Assembly (NCBI RefSeq): GCF_002006355.2
Contig: NZ_CP096980.1
Span: 4,030,001-4,094,000, forward strand
Reading direction: 5' to 3'
DNA: 64,000 nt
DNA from: Clostridium felsineum DSM 794
GTDB taxonomy: Bacteria > Bacillota > Clostridia > Clostridiales > Clostridiaceae
Shown: one piece after another, positions 16,910 to 26,129 of the stretch
Position numbering within the stretch: position 1 is the first letter of the stretch
How the letters are laid out: every line of letters begins with the position of its first letter
The notes under the pieces: generated by a model
Seen by the model: only the letters and a program-made list of their open reading frames with translations
What the model was told of the DNA's origin: nothing
Database searches by the model: none
Translations under genes and position numbers: made by a program

Positions 16910-18283
16910 CTACTTTACTTCACAAATTTTTTTATTTTCATCACAGACTATTTTGTATTCTTTATCTGCAATAATTGTCTTTAAAGTAACTTTTCCTCTC
17001 CACAAATTAGCTACATACTTTAAAGTTTCTTCAGCATACTGCATGTTTAGTTCTCTTCCATCATAGATTTGTTCAAGTACTAAATTATTATCTTTCTTAA
17101 TCAATTCTACAACTCTTATTATAGGTATTCCATTCATTCCGCATCCATTGCATATAGAATTTCTTATATTTTTCCACCCTTCTTCATCTGCCACGTTATC
17201 TATTATATACTCTCCCCTCTTTTTGGAAAACTCAAATAAATTCAGTTCTTCACACAATTCACGAGTGAGATATTTTCTTATAAAAGATTCATCTCTTTCA
17301 ACCGCTCTAACCTCAAAAATTTTATCTCTCCCATATCTCTTTTCTATATCCTTTAATATTTTAAAACCGAGATAATATGGATTTAGAGATCCCATACTTG
17401 GAGCTAATACATCATTATGCCTCTTTAAAAACTCTAAGTGAAGTCCACTTTCAAGATTAAGCTCATTAAGTATTGTATAGTGCCAAAAACTTGCCCAACC
17501 CTCGTTCATTATTTTACTTTCAATTTGAGGTATAAAATATGCTGTTTCTCTTCTTACAATATCTATAACATTCTTTTTCCAATCCTCAAGTCCACCATAC
17601 TTTTCTATAAAATATAAAATATCTTCCTCTGGTTCTAAGGGTATTTTACTAAGATCTGGTTCCTTAGGTTTTTCATAAGGTTCAATTATACTTTTGGGTC
17701 TGTAGCTAGAATTAAACTCCTCTATTATTTTGTTTCTTATTTCCTCACTTGAAAGCCTTTTTTCTCCTATTACCCTCTTTGTTTGATACCTAATTGCATG
17801 AGCAGCATCAAGAATGTTTTCAACTTTTTCATTTCCTATGGCAGGATTATCTATATACCTTCTTATTGTATCTGCATCATTCTTAAACATGTTTACAGTT
17901 TCATTTGCATCAGTACCCTCTTTGAAAAGTCTGTTATTCTTAAAAAAATCATTATGACCATAAACATGTGCCATTGTTAAAATTTGAAGTAAGAGAGTAT
18001 TATCTTTCATCAAATATGCTATACAAGGATTAGAATTTATAACCATCTCATATGGAAGTCCAACAAGATCATATCCATATAAAGTTTTTTGCTTTTCATA
18101 TGCCTTTCCATAGCTCCAATGAGGATACCTGGAAGGCATTCCTGTATATGCTTCTGCCTCAAGCATTTCATTGTAGCTTATAATTTCAAATTCCTGCTCG
18201 TAGTAATTAAGTCCCACTTCATTGACCTTTGCTTCAATTTTTTCATTCCAATTTTCAAGTTCTTTTAATGTATAATCCCCCAT
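16910..18283 (-). CDS. spoVR: SpoVR family protein
   Basis: About 457 residues, matching Bacillus SpoVR and E. coli YcgB. Landmarks are the AEAYTGMPSRYPHWSYGKAYE block (about residues 47-67), MAHVYGHNDFFKNN (about 107-120) and the conserved NEGWASFWHYTILNEL motif (about 260). In Bacillus it contributes to spore cortex formation; the biochemical role is unresolved. The ATG at 18283 has AAAGGAG 8 bases upstream. It is the third gene of prkA-yhbH-spoVR, equivalent to the E. coli yeaG-yeaH and ycgB set that responds to nutrient stress. Confidence 0.93.
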   Translation of the reverse strand: MGDYTLKELENWNEKIEAKVNEVGLNYYEQEFEIISYNEMLEAEAYTGMPSRYPHWSYGKAYEKQKTLYGYDLVGLPYEMVINSNPCIAYLMKDNTLLLQILTMAHVYGHNDFFKNNRLFKEGTDANETVNMFKNDADTIRRYIDNPAIGNEKVENILDAAHAIRYQTKRVIGEKRLSSEEIRNKIIEEFNSSYRPKSIIEPYEKPKEPDLSKIPLEPEEDILYFIEKYGGLEDWKKNVIDIVRRETAYFIPQIESKIMNEGWASFWHYTILNELNLESGLHLEFLKRHNDVLAPSMGSLNPYYLGFKILKDIEKRYGRDKIFEVRAVERDESFIRKYLTRELCEELNLFEFSKKRGEYIIDNVADEEGWKNIRNSICNGCGMNGIPIIRVVELIKKDNNLVLEQIYDGRELNMQYAEETLKYVANLWRGKVTLKTIIADKEYKIVCDENKKICEVK

Positions 18284-18288
18284 ATCTA

Positions 18289-19464
18289 TCACTCCTTTAA
18301 TTCCTTTATGAGCATTTTTTTAAGCACTGGCCATAAGTCTTCTTTATTTCTTATGGTCGAAGATATGAAGTTTTTATCATCTACATGATTATCAAATTTA
18401 TATTTCATCGTTCCTGAATAAGAATATGGTAAAATCTCAGCATAACCAATCATATTGGCTATAGTACAGAACTTCTGCATTGATTTTATTGCCCTATCAT
18501 CATCTTCAGTAAAATTATCGCCATCACTTACATAAAAACCATAAATATTCCAGGCTGCTGGATTAAATCTTTCTTTAATAATATCCATTGCCATATTTAA
18601 TCCACTTGAAATATAGGTACCTCCCGATTCTACCTTGTGAAAAAACTCTGTTTCCGTAACCTCACGTCCTACTGTAGAATGTGATACAAAAGCTATTTCA
18701 ACATTAACATACTTCATTCTTATAAACCTTGATAATATAAAAAAGAAAGAACGGGCAAGATATTTTTTAGTACTATCCATAGAACCAGAACAATCCATTA
18801 TGCAGAGAATAGCTGCATTACATTCTTTTTTAGGTTTCTCTTTTATTCTGTGGTATCTTAAATCTTCTTCATTAAAAGGCAATCTTTCTACTATACCTTC
18901 TTTTCCTGCTTCCTTTATAGCCCTTTTTCTAGCCTGCTCTCTCTTTATTTTCTCTATAACAGTTCTTTTCTTAGCGAGCCTTGGTCTAATACCATATTTT
19001 TGATATCCTGCTTTTTTCTTTGAACTATCATTAACTATCTCAGAATACTTTTTCTTGTCTAAATTAGGTAAATTAAGATCCTCAAGAAGATAGCTAAAAA
19101 CTTCTTCAATTGTCACTTCTGTCTCATAAACATCTTCCCCTTCACTATTTCCTGCTCCCTTTCCTTTACCTTTAGACGAACTTCCCATCTGCTCTTTCCC
19201 TATAACAGTTCCTTTTTTTTCATTACCATTTCCACTTCCAACGTAAGAACTATTGTTGCCATAAACAAATTTGTATTCCTTAAGTCCCCTTATTGGTATT
19301 TTAATTTTTTTATTATGACTTTCCCCAATTATGCTCTCTTCTGAAACTATATCCGCAAGATTATCTTTAATTGCTTTTTCAACTAACTCCTTATGCCTTC
19401 TTCTGTCTCCTATAGTTCTATCGTGTTCTGTAGGATTGATACTGTAATCTCTAAAAATAGCCAT
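18289..19464 (-). CDS. yhbH: YhbH/YeaH family VWA-domain protein (UPF0229)
   Basis: A 391-residue protein with a basic N-terminal segment (DYSINPTEHDRTIGDRRRHK), a low-complexity Gly/Ser/Lys linker (about 78-110), and a C-terminal von Willebrand A-like domain. Its metal-ion-dependent adhesion motif is DCSGSM at about 222-227. It resembles E. coli YeaH and Bacillus YhbH and works with the PrkA/YeaG kinase. It lies four bases after prkA and just before spoVR. VWA proteins paired with AAA+ ATPases often act as substrate adaptors, which fits the PrkA partner. Confidence 0.92.
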   Translation of the reverse strand: MAIFRDYSINPTEHDRTIGDRRRHKELVEKAIKDNLADIVSEESIIGESHNKKIKIPIRGLKEYKFVYGNNSSYVGSGNGNEKKGTVIGKEQMGSSSKGKGKGAGNSEGEDVYETEVTIEEVFSYLLEDLNLPNLDKKKYSEIVNDSSKKKAGYQKYGIRPRLAKKRTVIEKIKREQARKRAIKEAGKEGIVERLPFNEEDLRYHRIKEKPKKECNAAILCIMDCSGSMDSTKKYLARSFFFILSRFIRMKYVNVEIAFVSHSTVGREVTETEFFHKVESGGTYISSGLNMAMDIIKERFNPAAWNIYGFYVSDGDNFTEDDDRAIKSMQKFCTIANMIGYAEILPYSYSGTMKYKFDNHVDDKNFISSTIRNKEDLWPVLKKMLIKELKE

Positions 19465-19468
19465 ACTA

Positions 19469-21391
19469 TCAATCCTTCCACAAATTGTTAGCAGCGTATT
19501 TTAATATAACATCGCAGCAATGATCGCAATAGCCATTCTTCTTCATTTCCTCAACCATAGCATTATACTTTTCGTCCTGCTCTTTATCCCTTACTCTTGA
19601 TTTTGTTATTATTCTTGACAAATCCTTAACTGAAGAGGTAAGCTTCTTTTCGATGGCTTCTTTTAAGGGCTCATATGCATCATAAGCTATTTTCCCGCCA
19701 TTTCTTACTACATAAAACATATACGATGTAACATCAGTTCTAAAACCTTTAGATGAGCTTTCAGATATACCTATTTGCTCTTCTATGGATCTCATAAACT
19801 TCTCATCTGGATTAAGCTCTTCACCTGTTGAGTTATCCTTAATTCTCGTTTTATTTACAAAGGCCTCTGCATTATCTAAATAATTATTAAATAAAGTTTC
19901 TGCTTGCTCTCTATAGCTATGAATAAATGCTTTCGTTATCTCTTTTTCCAAAACTTTATTATATTCTTTTCTTATTACGTTTTGTACAAAGCCTAAATAC
20001 TTTTTCTTTTCATCATCAGCTATGTCAAGATCCTTAACTGATCTTATAATGTTTTCCATTATGCTCAAAGGATTTATGCAGTCATATTGTGAGCTTGAAA
20101 GAGCGTTATCTATAGTTTTCACTATGAATCTTGTAGATATTCCATTCATGCCTTCTGCCATTCCTGCTTCTTCCCTAAGTTCACTTATATCAACCTTCTT
20201 AGTAGTTCCATTTTCTACAATATCTTCTCCATTGTATATCTTAAGTTTTGTTGCTAAATCAACCTTTGAAGATGGTTTAAGTCTTGAAAGTACTGCAAAC
20301 ATAGCTGCAACACTTAAAGTATGTGGTGCTATATGCGCTGTAAAATTACTCTTCTTAAGAATTTTTTCATATATTTTTTTCTCTTCATTTAATTCCAAGC
20401 AATAAGGTACTTCAATCTTTACAATTCTATCTAGTATAGCTTCATTTGTATGGTCTGATTTAAACTTAGTCCATTCTGCCTCGTTAGAATGTGCTATTAT
20501 AAGTCCATCAAAATATATCATTGCTCCTTTACCTGGTGATGGTATTGATTTCTCTTGAGTTGCTGTTATTATTGTATGCAAATATTCTACATCGTTTTTA
20601 AATACTTCTATAAACTCTACGAGTCCTCTGTTACCAACATTAAAAGCTCCATTTAATGAGAAAATCCTTGGATCATCCTCTGGGTATAAATCCATTTTAG
20701 ATATATCTATACTACCAGTTAAAATTGATGTATCCTGATTATTAGGATCAACAGGTGGTACTACTCCAATTCCCTTTCTTGACCTTATAGAAAAGCCATT
20801 ACTAACTATAGGGAATTTCTCATACTCACCATTGTATTCATGCATAAGTCTATATCTACAAACAGGGCATAAATCTCCTTCAATTTCAACTCCAAGCAAA
20901 TCTTGAAACTCTTCTCTTAAATGTTTAGGAATAAGATGCAGTGGTTCTTCTCTCATAGGGCAACCTTTTAATGAATAAACTGGTTTTGCTTCCTCAAGTG
21001 CTCTTTTTATTGATTCAACTAAAGAAGATTTTCCTGCTCCTACAGGTCCTACAAGATAAAGTACCTGTCTTGCTTCCTCACCTTTCATTGATGCTGCGTT
21101 CAAATAATTCATAAGCTTCATTATGACCTTATCTATACCAAAAAAGTCATTCTTAAAAAAGTTGTATCTTTTTATTACTTCATTTCCATAAATTTTCCTT
21201 ATCCTATGGTTTTCCTCTGGTCTTAAAATTTCAGAGCCTTTATTTTTTATGAGATCATATATTCTTTTGTGAGCTAGTTTAACAACTTCTGGATTCTTCT
21301 TAACTATATCAAGATATTCTATAAATGTACCTTCAAATTTCGTTTTTCTTGTGCTAATTCTATCATTCTCTATAATTTCTTTAAAATCCAT
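19469..21391 (-). CDS. prkA: PrkA serine protein kinase / AAA+ ATPase
   Basis: About 640 residues. The N-terminal AAA+ module has Walker A GPVGAGKSS at about 113-121. The family block YLKGCPMREEPLHLIP (here YSLKGCPMREEPLHLIP) and a zinc-like CPVCRYR motif follow. The C-terminal PrkA domain is kinase-like. It is known in Bacillus for sporulation and in E. coli as YeaG for starvation response. The ATG at 21391 has GGAGG 7 bases upstream; the frame remains open 50 codons further but that stretch is not conserved-looking. It leads the prkA-yhbH-spoVR operon and is divergent from metH. Confidence 0.93.
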   Translation of the reverse strand: MDFKEIIENDRISTRKTKFEGTFIEYLDIVKKNPEVVKLAHKRIYDLIKNKGSEILRPEENHRIRKIYGNEVIKRYNFFKNDFFGIDKVIMKLMNYLNAASMKGEEARQVLYLVGPVGAGKSSLVESIKRALEEAKPVYSLKGCPMREEPLHLIPKHLREEFQDLLGVEIEGDLCPVCRYRLMHEYNGEYEKFPIVSNGFSIRSRKGIGVVPPVDPNNQDTSILTGSIDISKMDLYPEDDPRIFSLNGAFNVGNRGLVEFIEVFKNDVEYLHTIITATQEKSIPSPGKGAMIYFDGLIIAHSNEAEWTKFKSDHTNEAILDRIVKIEVPYCLELNEEKKIYEKILKKSNFTAHIAPHTLSVAAMFAVLSRLKPSSKVDLATKLKIYNGEDIVENGTTKKVDISELREEAGMAEGMNGISTRFIVKTIDNALSSSQYDCINPLSIMENIIRSVKDLDIADDEKKKYLGFVQNVIRKEYNKVLEKEITKAFIHSYREQAETLFNNYLDNAEAFVNKTRIKDNSTGEELNPDEKFMRSIEEQIGISESSSKGFRTDVTSYMFYVVRNGGKIAYDAYEPLKEAIEKKLTSSVKDLSRIITKSRVRDKEQDEKYNAMVEEMKKNGYCDHCCDVILKYAANNLWKD

Positions 21392-21626
21392 GAATGCACC
21401 TCCAATCATTTTATAACATCCCTTTTGAAAGTAATTAAATTCTATATAAAATTGATATATAAGTTGTGAAAGTTCTAATACATTCTGACTTTTAAACATC
21501 TTAGAGTCTAAGCTATTAAGCAGTGATATTTTAGAAGCCATAAAATAAGAACTTTATTACAACATATATATTGGGAATGAAATATCTATAATAAATATAT
21601 GTATTTATTATTGTAAAATTACTGTA

Positions 21627-21655
21627 TTGACATTTTTTAATTTAACTAATATAAT
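21627..21655 (+). promoter_or_regulatory. Sigma-A promoter of metH
   Basis: A perfect TTGACA (21627-21632), 17-base spacer and perfect TATAAT (21650-21655), about 20 bases before the SAM riboswitch. Confidence 0.92.
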
Positions 21656-21675
21656 AAAATCAAATTTAATAATAG

Positions 21676-21780
21676 AATCTTATCAAGAGTGGTGGAGGGA
21701 CTGGCCCTTTGAAACCCGGCAACCAGTATATTTTATACGCGGTGCCAAATCCTGCAGCAAATGCTGATAGATGAGAATAA
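21676..21780 (+). ncRNA. SAM-I riboswitch (S-box)
   Basis: The canonical S-box blocks are present in order: CTTATCAAGAGTGGTGGAGG, GACTGGCCCTTTGAAACCC, GGCAACC, GGTGCCAAATCCTGC and GATGAGA. It sits between a consensus promoter and a terminator upstream of metH. SAM binding should stabilise the anti-antiterminator and shut off methionine synthase. Confidence 0.97.
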
Positions 21781-21789
21781 TCACGAATG

Positions 21790-21824
21790 TAAGCCCGAGG
21801 TTATTTCCAAGGGCTTTTTATTTT
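21790..21824 (+). terminator. S-box-controlled terminator
   Basis: AAGCCC (21791-21796) pairs with GGGCTT before a T-rich tail (TTTTTATTTT), 25 bases before the metH start. It is the expression platform of the SAM-I riboswitch. Confidence 0.85.
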
Positions 21825-21849
21825 ATCCTAATTCTAAGGGGGCAAACTC

Positions 21850-24800
21850 ATGAATTTTTCAATACAAAAATTACTAGATAGAAAAATTTTAGTTTTGGAT
21901 GGAGCTATGGGAACCTGCATTCAAGCTTTAAATTTAAACGAAAATGACTTTAGTGGAAAGGTATCCTGCTCTTGTCATTCAAACCAAAAAGGTAACAATG
22001 ATATTTTAAATTTAACAAATCCAGACATAATAGAAAACATCCATAAAAGATATCTTGAGGCAGGTGCAGATATAATAGAAACAAACACCTTTAACTCAAA
22101 TGAAATATCTCAAAAGGATTATAATATGCAGGAGAAGGTATATGAACTAAACTTTAAAGGTGCTTCTCTTGCGAAAAAAGCTTGTCAGCACTATACAAAT
22201 TTAAATCCTGAAAAGCCTAGATTTGTAGCTGGCTCAATAGGACCAACTAATAGAACTGCTTCTCTATCACCAGATGTTGAAAATCCAGGCTTTAGAAATG
22301 TGAGCTTCGATGATTTATTAAATGCTTATAAAAATCAAATAGAAGGCTTAGTCGATGGAGGTGTTGACCTTCTATTAGTTGAAACTGTATTTGACAGCTT
22401 AAATGCTAGAGCCGCAATAGTTGCAGCTAAAAAGGTATTTGAAGAGAAAAAAATAAATCTTCCTATTATAATTTCGGGAACTATTGCGGACAAAAGTGGA
22501 AGAATACTCTCCGGGCAAACTCTGGATGCCTTTGCTGAAAGTTTAAAGGATGAAAATGTAATTGCCATAGGTCTTAATTGTTCCTTTGGCGCCAAAGAAC
22601 TTGTACCTTTTATAAAAATACTTTCAGAAACTCAAAATAGATACATATCCTTTCATCCAAATGCAGGTCTTCCAAATTCTCTTGGTGAGTATGAAGAACT
22701 ACCAGAGGAAACTGCTTCTCTTGTAAAAAGTCTTGCACTTTCTTCTCACCTAAACATAGTTGGAGGTTGCTGTGGTACTACACCAGAACATATAAAAGCA
22801 ATAAGTGAAGCCGTGCGCGGCATCCCTCCAAGAAAATTACCCAATTTAAAACCAGAAACAATTTACAGCGGACTTGAAAATGTAAAAATAAATGATAATA
22901 GTAACTTTATTAACATTGGAGAAAGAACGAATGTAGCAGGCTCAAGAAAATTTGCAAGACTCATACGTGAAAAAAATTATGAAGAAGCTCTAACTATTGC
23001 AAGACATCAAGTTGAAAATGGTGCCCAAATTATAGATATCAACTTTGATGATGCACTTTTAGATGCCCCTTCTGAAATGGAAACTTTTTTAAGACTTATT
23101 GCCAGTGAACCAGAAATTTCAAAGGTTCCAGTGATGATAGATTCCTCCAATTTTGAAGTACTTAAGGTTGGTTTAGAATCCATACAAGGAAAAGCTATAG
23201 TAAACTCCATAAGTCTTAAGGTTGGAGAAGAAAAATTCATTGAAGAAGCAAAATTCATAAAAAACTTTGGAGCTGGCGTAGTTGTAATGGCATTTGATGA
23301 AAAAGGTCAGGCGGATACCTATGAAAGAAAAATTGAAATCTGTAAAAGAGTTTATGAAATTCTCACAGAAAAAGTTAAATTTCCAGCTGAAAATATAATA
23401 TTTGATCCAAATATATTAGCTATAGCAACAGGAATTGAAGAACACGACAATTATGCAGTTAACTATATAAAAGCAGTTAAATGGATAAAAGCAAATCTTC
23501 CCTATGCTAAAGTTAGTGGAGGCGTTAGTAATCTTTCCTTCTCCTTTAGGGGTAACGACATTATAAGAAAAGCTATGCATTCTGTTTTTCTTTATCATGC
23601 AATAGACGCGGGAATGGACATGGGGATTGTTAACCCTGCAATGATTGATCTATATGACGATATGGATAAAGAACTTCTAGAAAAAGTAGAGGCTGTTGTA
23701 CTTAATAAATCTAAAGACGCTTCAGATGCACTTTTGGAGGTTGCAGAAAATTATAAAAATCAAACAACTTTAGTTAAAAGCGATGTAGACCAATGGAGAA
23801 ATAAAGCTCCAAACGAAAGATTGAGTTACGCTATAGTTAAGGGAAATGTTGAATTTATAGAAGAAGACGTGGAATTAACAAGGAAGAATTATTCTAAAGC
23901 ACTTGAGGTTATAGAGGGTCCTTTAATGGATGGAATGAAAAAAGTAGGAAAACTCTTTGGAGAGGGAAAAATGTTCCTTCCTCAGGTTGTAAAAAGCGCT
24001 AGAGTTATGAAAAAGGCTGTTGAATGTCTTCTTCCTTATATAAATGAAGAAAAGTCTCAAAGCGAAAGCAAAAGTGCCGGTAAGGTAATATTTGCAACCG
24101 TTAAAGGTGATGTACATGATATAGGAAAAAACATTGTATCTGTAGTACTTTCCTGTAATAACTTTAAAGTTATCGATTTAGGTGTTATGGTTCCTTGTGA
24201 AACAATACTAGAAACAGCTAAAAATGAAAAAGCAGACATAATAGCTTTAAGCGGTCTTATAACACCCTCATTAAATGAAATGGCGCATGTAGCAGAGGAA
24301 ATGAAGAAACTTAATCTAAATATTCCACTTATGGTTGGTGGTGCTGCTACCTCAAAAACCCATACAGCTTTAAAATTAGAACCAAAATATCCTTTTGTAG
24401 TTTATAGCAGTGATGCTTCTGATGCCGTAACTGTAGCAAAAAACTTGATGAGCAAAAACAGACCCGGATATTTAAAAGATTTAAAAGAAGAATATGCCAA
24501 AATACGAGAAACTTTTTCTATAAATAAAGCAGAGCTTACTTCCATTGAAAATGCTAGAAAAAATAGATTTTCTATTAACTGGACTAAAGCTGAAATAGCC
24601 GTACCTAAATTCCTAGGCACAAAAAAATTAGATTCTGTTCCATTAAAAACTTTAAGAGAATATATAGATTGGACTTTCTTCTTCACTTCCTGGGATATGA
24701 AAATGACTTATCCCGAAATACTTAAAGACAAAAAATACAGTGATGAAGCTAACAAACTTTTTAAAGATGCCAATAAAATGCTAGATAGATTGGAAAAGGA

Positions 24801-25488
24801 GAATATTATAACCTGCAATGGTGTTTTTGGTATATTCCCTGCAAATTCCGTTAATGACGATATAGAAGTTTACTCTGATAGTAAAACCATAACCTTTAAC
24901 ACTCTTCGTCAGCAGCAAATACTAAAAAATAAAGATTATAAAGCTCTTTCTGACTACATTGCCCCAAAAGCTAGTGGTATTAAAGACTATATAGGCGGCT
25001 TTATTGTAACAGCTTCAATAGGTGCAGTAGAATATTCTAACAAACTAAAAAAACAAGGCGACGAATATGGTGCTACTATGGTTAAGCTACTATGTGATAG
25101 ACTTGCAGAAGCATTTTCAGAACTACTTCATCTAAAGGTTAGAAAAGAACATTGGGGATACTCTCCTAATGAAAACTTATCCTTAAAAGAATTACTTAAA
25201 GGGGGTTATAGAGGCATAAAACCTGCTATTGGCTACCCTGCTATTCCAGATCATTCGGAAAAAATAAAATTATTTGATTTACTTTTATCTAATGATTCTA
25301 TCGGTGTAAGCTTAACTGAAAGCTATATGATGACACCTCCCTCAAGTGTATGTGGATTGTATTTTGCAAACAAAGAGGCAAAGTACTTTAATATAAACAA
25401 AATAGGTAAAGATCAATTAGAAGACTACACTTTGAGAAGCAATAAAGATATAAAAGAAACAAGAAAATTACTGGATACACTTTTATAA
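21850..25488 (+). CDS. metH: Cobalamin-dependent methionine synthase
   Basis: A full-length 1212-residue MetH, transferring methyl from methyltetrahydrofolate via cobalamin to homocysteine. Domains in order: homocysteine S-methyltransferase (about 1-325) with zinc ligands in GLNCSFG and GGCCGTTP; pterin-binding (about 345-610); B12-binding cap and Rossmann modules (about 640-880) with GDVHDIGKN supplying the lower-axial His near 755; and the SAM reactivation domain (about 890-1212) including SYMMTPPSSVCGLYF. GGGGG lies 7 bases before ATG. Control is by promoter, S-box and terminator upstream. Cobalamin genes cbiE and cobD lie close by. Confidence 0.98.
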   Translation: MNFSIQKLLDRKILVLDGAMGTCIQALNLNENDFSGKVSCSCHSNQKGNNDILNLTNPDIIENIHKRYLEAGADIIETNTFNSNEISQKDYNMQEKVYELNFKGASLAKKACQHYTNLNPEKPRFVAGSIGPTNRTASLSPDVENPGFRNVSFDDLLNAYKNQIEGLVDGGVDLLLVETVFDSLNARAAIVAAKKVFEEKKINLPIIISGTIADKSGRILSGQTLDAFAESLKDENVIAIGLNCSFGAKELVPFIKILSETQNRYISFHPNAGLPNSLGEYEELPEETASLVKSLALSSHLNIVGGCCGTTPEHIKAISEAVRGIPPRKLPNLKPETIYSGLENVKINDNSNFINIGERTNVAGSRKFARLIREKNYEEALTIARHQVENGAQIIDINFDDALLDAPSEMETFLRLIASEPEISKVPVMIDSSNFEVLKVGLESIQGKAIVNSISLKVGEEKFIEEAKFIKNFGAGVVVMAFDEKGQADTYERKIEICKRVYEILTEKVKFPAENIIFDPNILAIATGIEEHDNYAVNYIKAVKWIKANLPYAKVSGGVSNLSFSFRGNDIIRKAMHSVFLYHAIDAGMDMGIVNPAMIDLYDDMDKELLEKVEAVVLNKSKDASDALLEVAENYKNQTTLVKSDVDQWRNKAPNERLSYAIVKGNVEFIEEDVELTRKNYSKALEVIEGPLMDGMKKVGKLFGEGKMFLPQVVKSARVMKKAVECLLPYINEEKSQSESKSAGKVIFATVKGDVHDIGKNIVSVVLSCNNFKVIDLGVMVPCETILETAKNEKADIIALSGLITPSLNEMAHVAEEMKKLNLNIPLMVGGAATSKTHTALKLEPKYPFVVYSSDASDAVTVAKNLMSKNRPGYLKDLKEEYAKIRETFSINKAELTSIENARKNRFSINWTKAEIAVPKFLGTKKLDSVPLKTLREYIDWTFFFTSWDMKMTYPEILKDKKYSDEANKLFKDANKMLDRLEKENIITCNGVFGIFPANSVNDDIEVYSDSKTITFNTLRQQQILKNKDYKALSDYIAPKASGIKDYIGGFIVTASIGAVEYSNKLKKQGDEYGATMVKLLCDRLAEAFSELLHLKVRKEHWGYSPNENLSLKELLKGGYRGIKPAIGYPAIPDHSEKIKLFDLLLSNDSIGVSLTESYMMTPPSSVCGLYFANKEAKYFNINKIGKDQLEDYTLRSNKDIKETRKLLDTLL

Positions 25489-25510
25489 AAGAGATTTTCA
25501 ATATTAATTA

Positions 25511-25547
25511 AAAATAGGATGCCCAAAATCATTTGAGCACCCTATTT
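25511..25547. terminator. Bidirectional terminator between metH and the PTS operon
   Basis: AAAATAGG and CCTATTTT arms with nearly continuous pairing of the inner bases lie between convergent genes. T-rich tracts are present on both sides. Confidence 0.8.
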
Positions 25548-26045
25548 TCATTTTAAACTTGCCTTAAATAACTTTGTTTCCCCTGCTTTCACCTCTTTAA
25601 TATTTTCCCACTCAAAATTAAAGATATCTTCTTCACTATTTGTGATTACCATTGGTATTACTGTACTGCTTGCATTTTTTTCAATAAACTTCAAGTCAAT
25701 ATTGACAATATTTTGTCCCCTTACAACTTTATCTCCTAATCCTATGAGAACCTCAATGCCCTGTCCATTAAGTGCTACCGTCTCTAATCCAATATGAATA
25801 AGTATTTCTTGCCCAAGAGTTGTTTTTAATGCTAAAGCATGTTTTGTTGGAGAAATTAAAATAATCTCTCCATCTGCTGGTGCAACAATTCTTCCATCTG
25901 TAGGTAATATTGCAATTCCTTCTCCCATGGATTTTTCACTAAAAACAGGATCAGGAACATCTTCAATTTTTAAAAGCTCACCTGATGCATAGGCAAATAT
26001 AGCTTCAACCTTATTACTATTTCTTGAAAATAATTTTCCAAACAT
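25548..26045 (-). CDS. PTS glucose-family EIIA component (Crr-like)
   Basis: A 165-residue stand-alone EIIA-Glc domain. DGRIVAPADGEI (50-61), His69 in PTKHALAL and the phosphorylated His84 in ILIHIGLETV are conserved, as is the GDKVVRGQ loop. It accepts phosphate from HPr and passes it to an EIIB. The EIICB encoded upstream in the same operon lacks its own EIIA, so this is its probable donor. It is separated from the GH4 gene by 84 bases containing a 14-bp perfect hairpin just before the ribosome site. Confidence 0.93.
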   Translation of the reverse strand: MFGKLFSRNSNKVEAIFAYASGELLKIEDVPDPVFSEKSMGEGIAILPTDGRIVAPADGEIILISPTKHALALKTTLGQEILIHIGLETVALNGQGIEVLIGLGDKVVRGQNIVNIDLKFIEKNASSTVIPMVITNSEEDIFNFEWENIKEVKAGETKLFKASLK

Positions 26046-26060
26046 ATATCTCTCTCCTTA

Positions 26061-26103
26061 AAATATTCTTGATTACAGCTCCTTACTACAATCAAGAATA
26101 TTT
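26061..26103 (-). promoter_or_regulatory. Intercistronic hairpin before the EIIA gene
   Basis: AAATATTCTTGATT (26061-26074) and its exact complement (26090-26103) form a 14-bp stem around 15 bases. It is followed leftward by TTTTAAGGAGAGA, which is the EIIA ribosome site. It could be a weak attenuator, an RNA-processing site or a stabiliser that sets EIIA level apart from the upstream genes. Confidence 0.5.
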
Positions 26104-26129
26104 ATTTATTACTATAGGTTGTCTAAAAT

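Noticed and set aside
21392..21541. N-terminal extension of PrkA by 50 residues
   Set aside because: The frame is open, but the ribosome site GGAGG stands right before the ATG at 21391 and family length fits about 630-640 residues.
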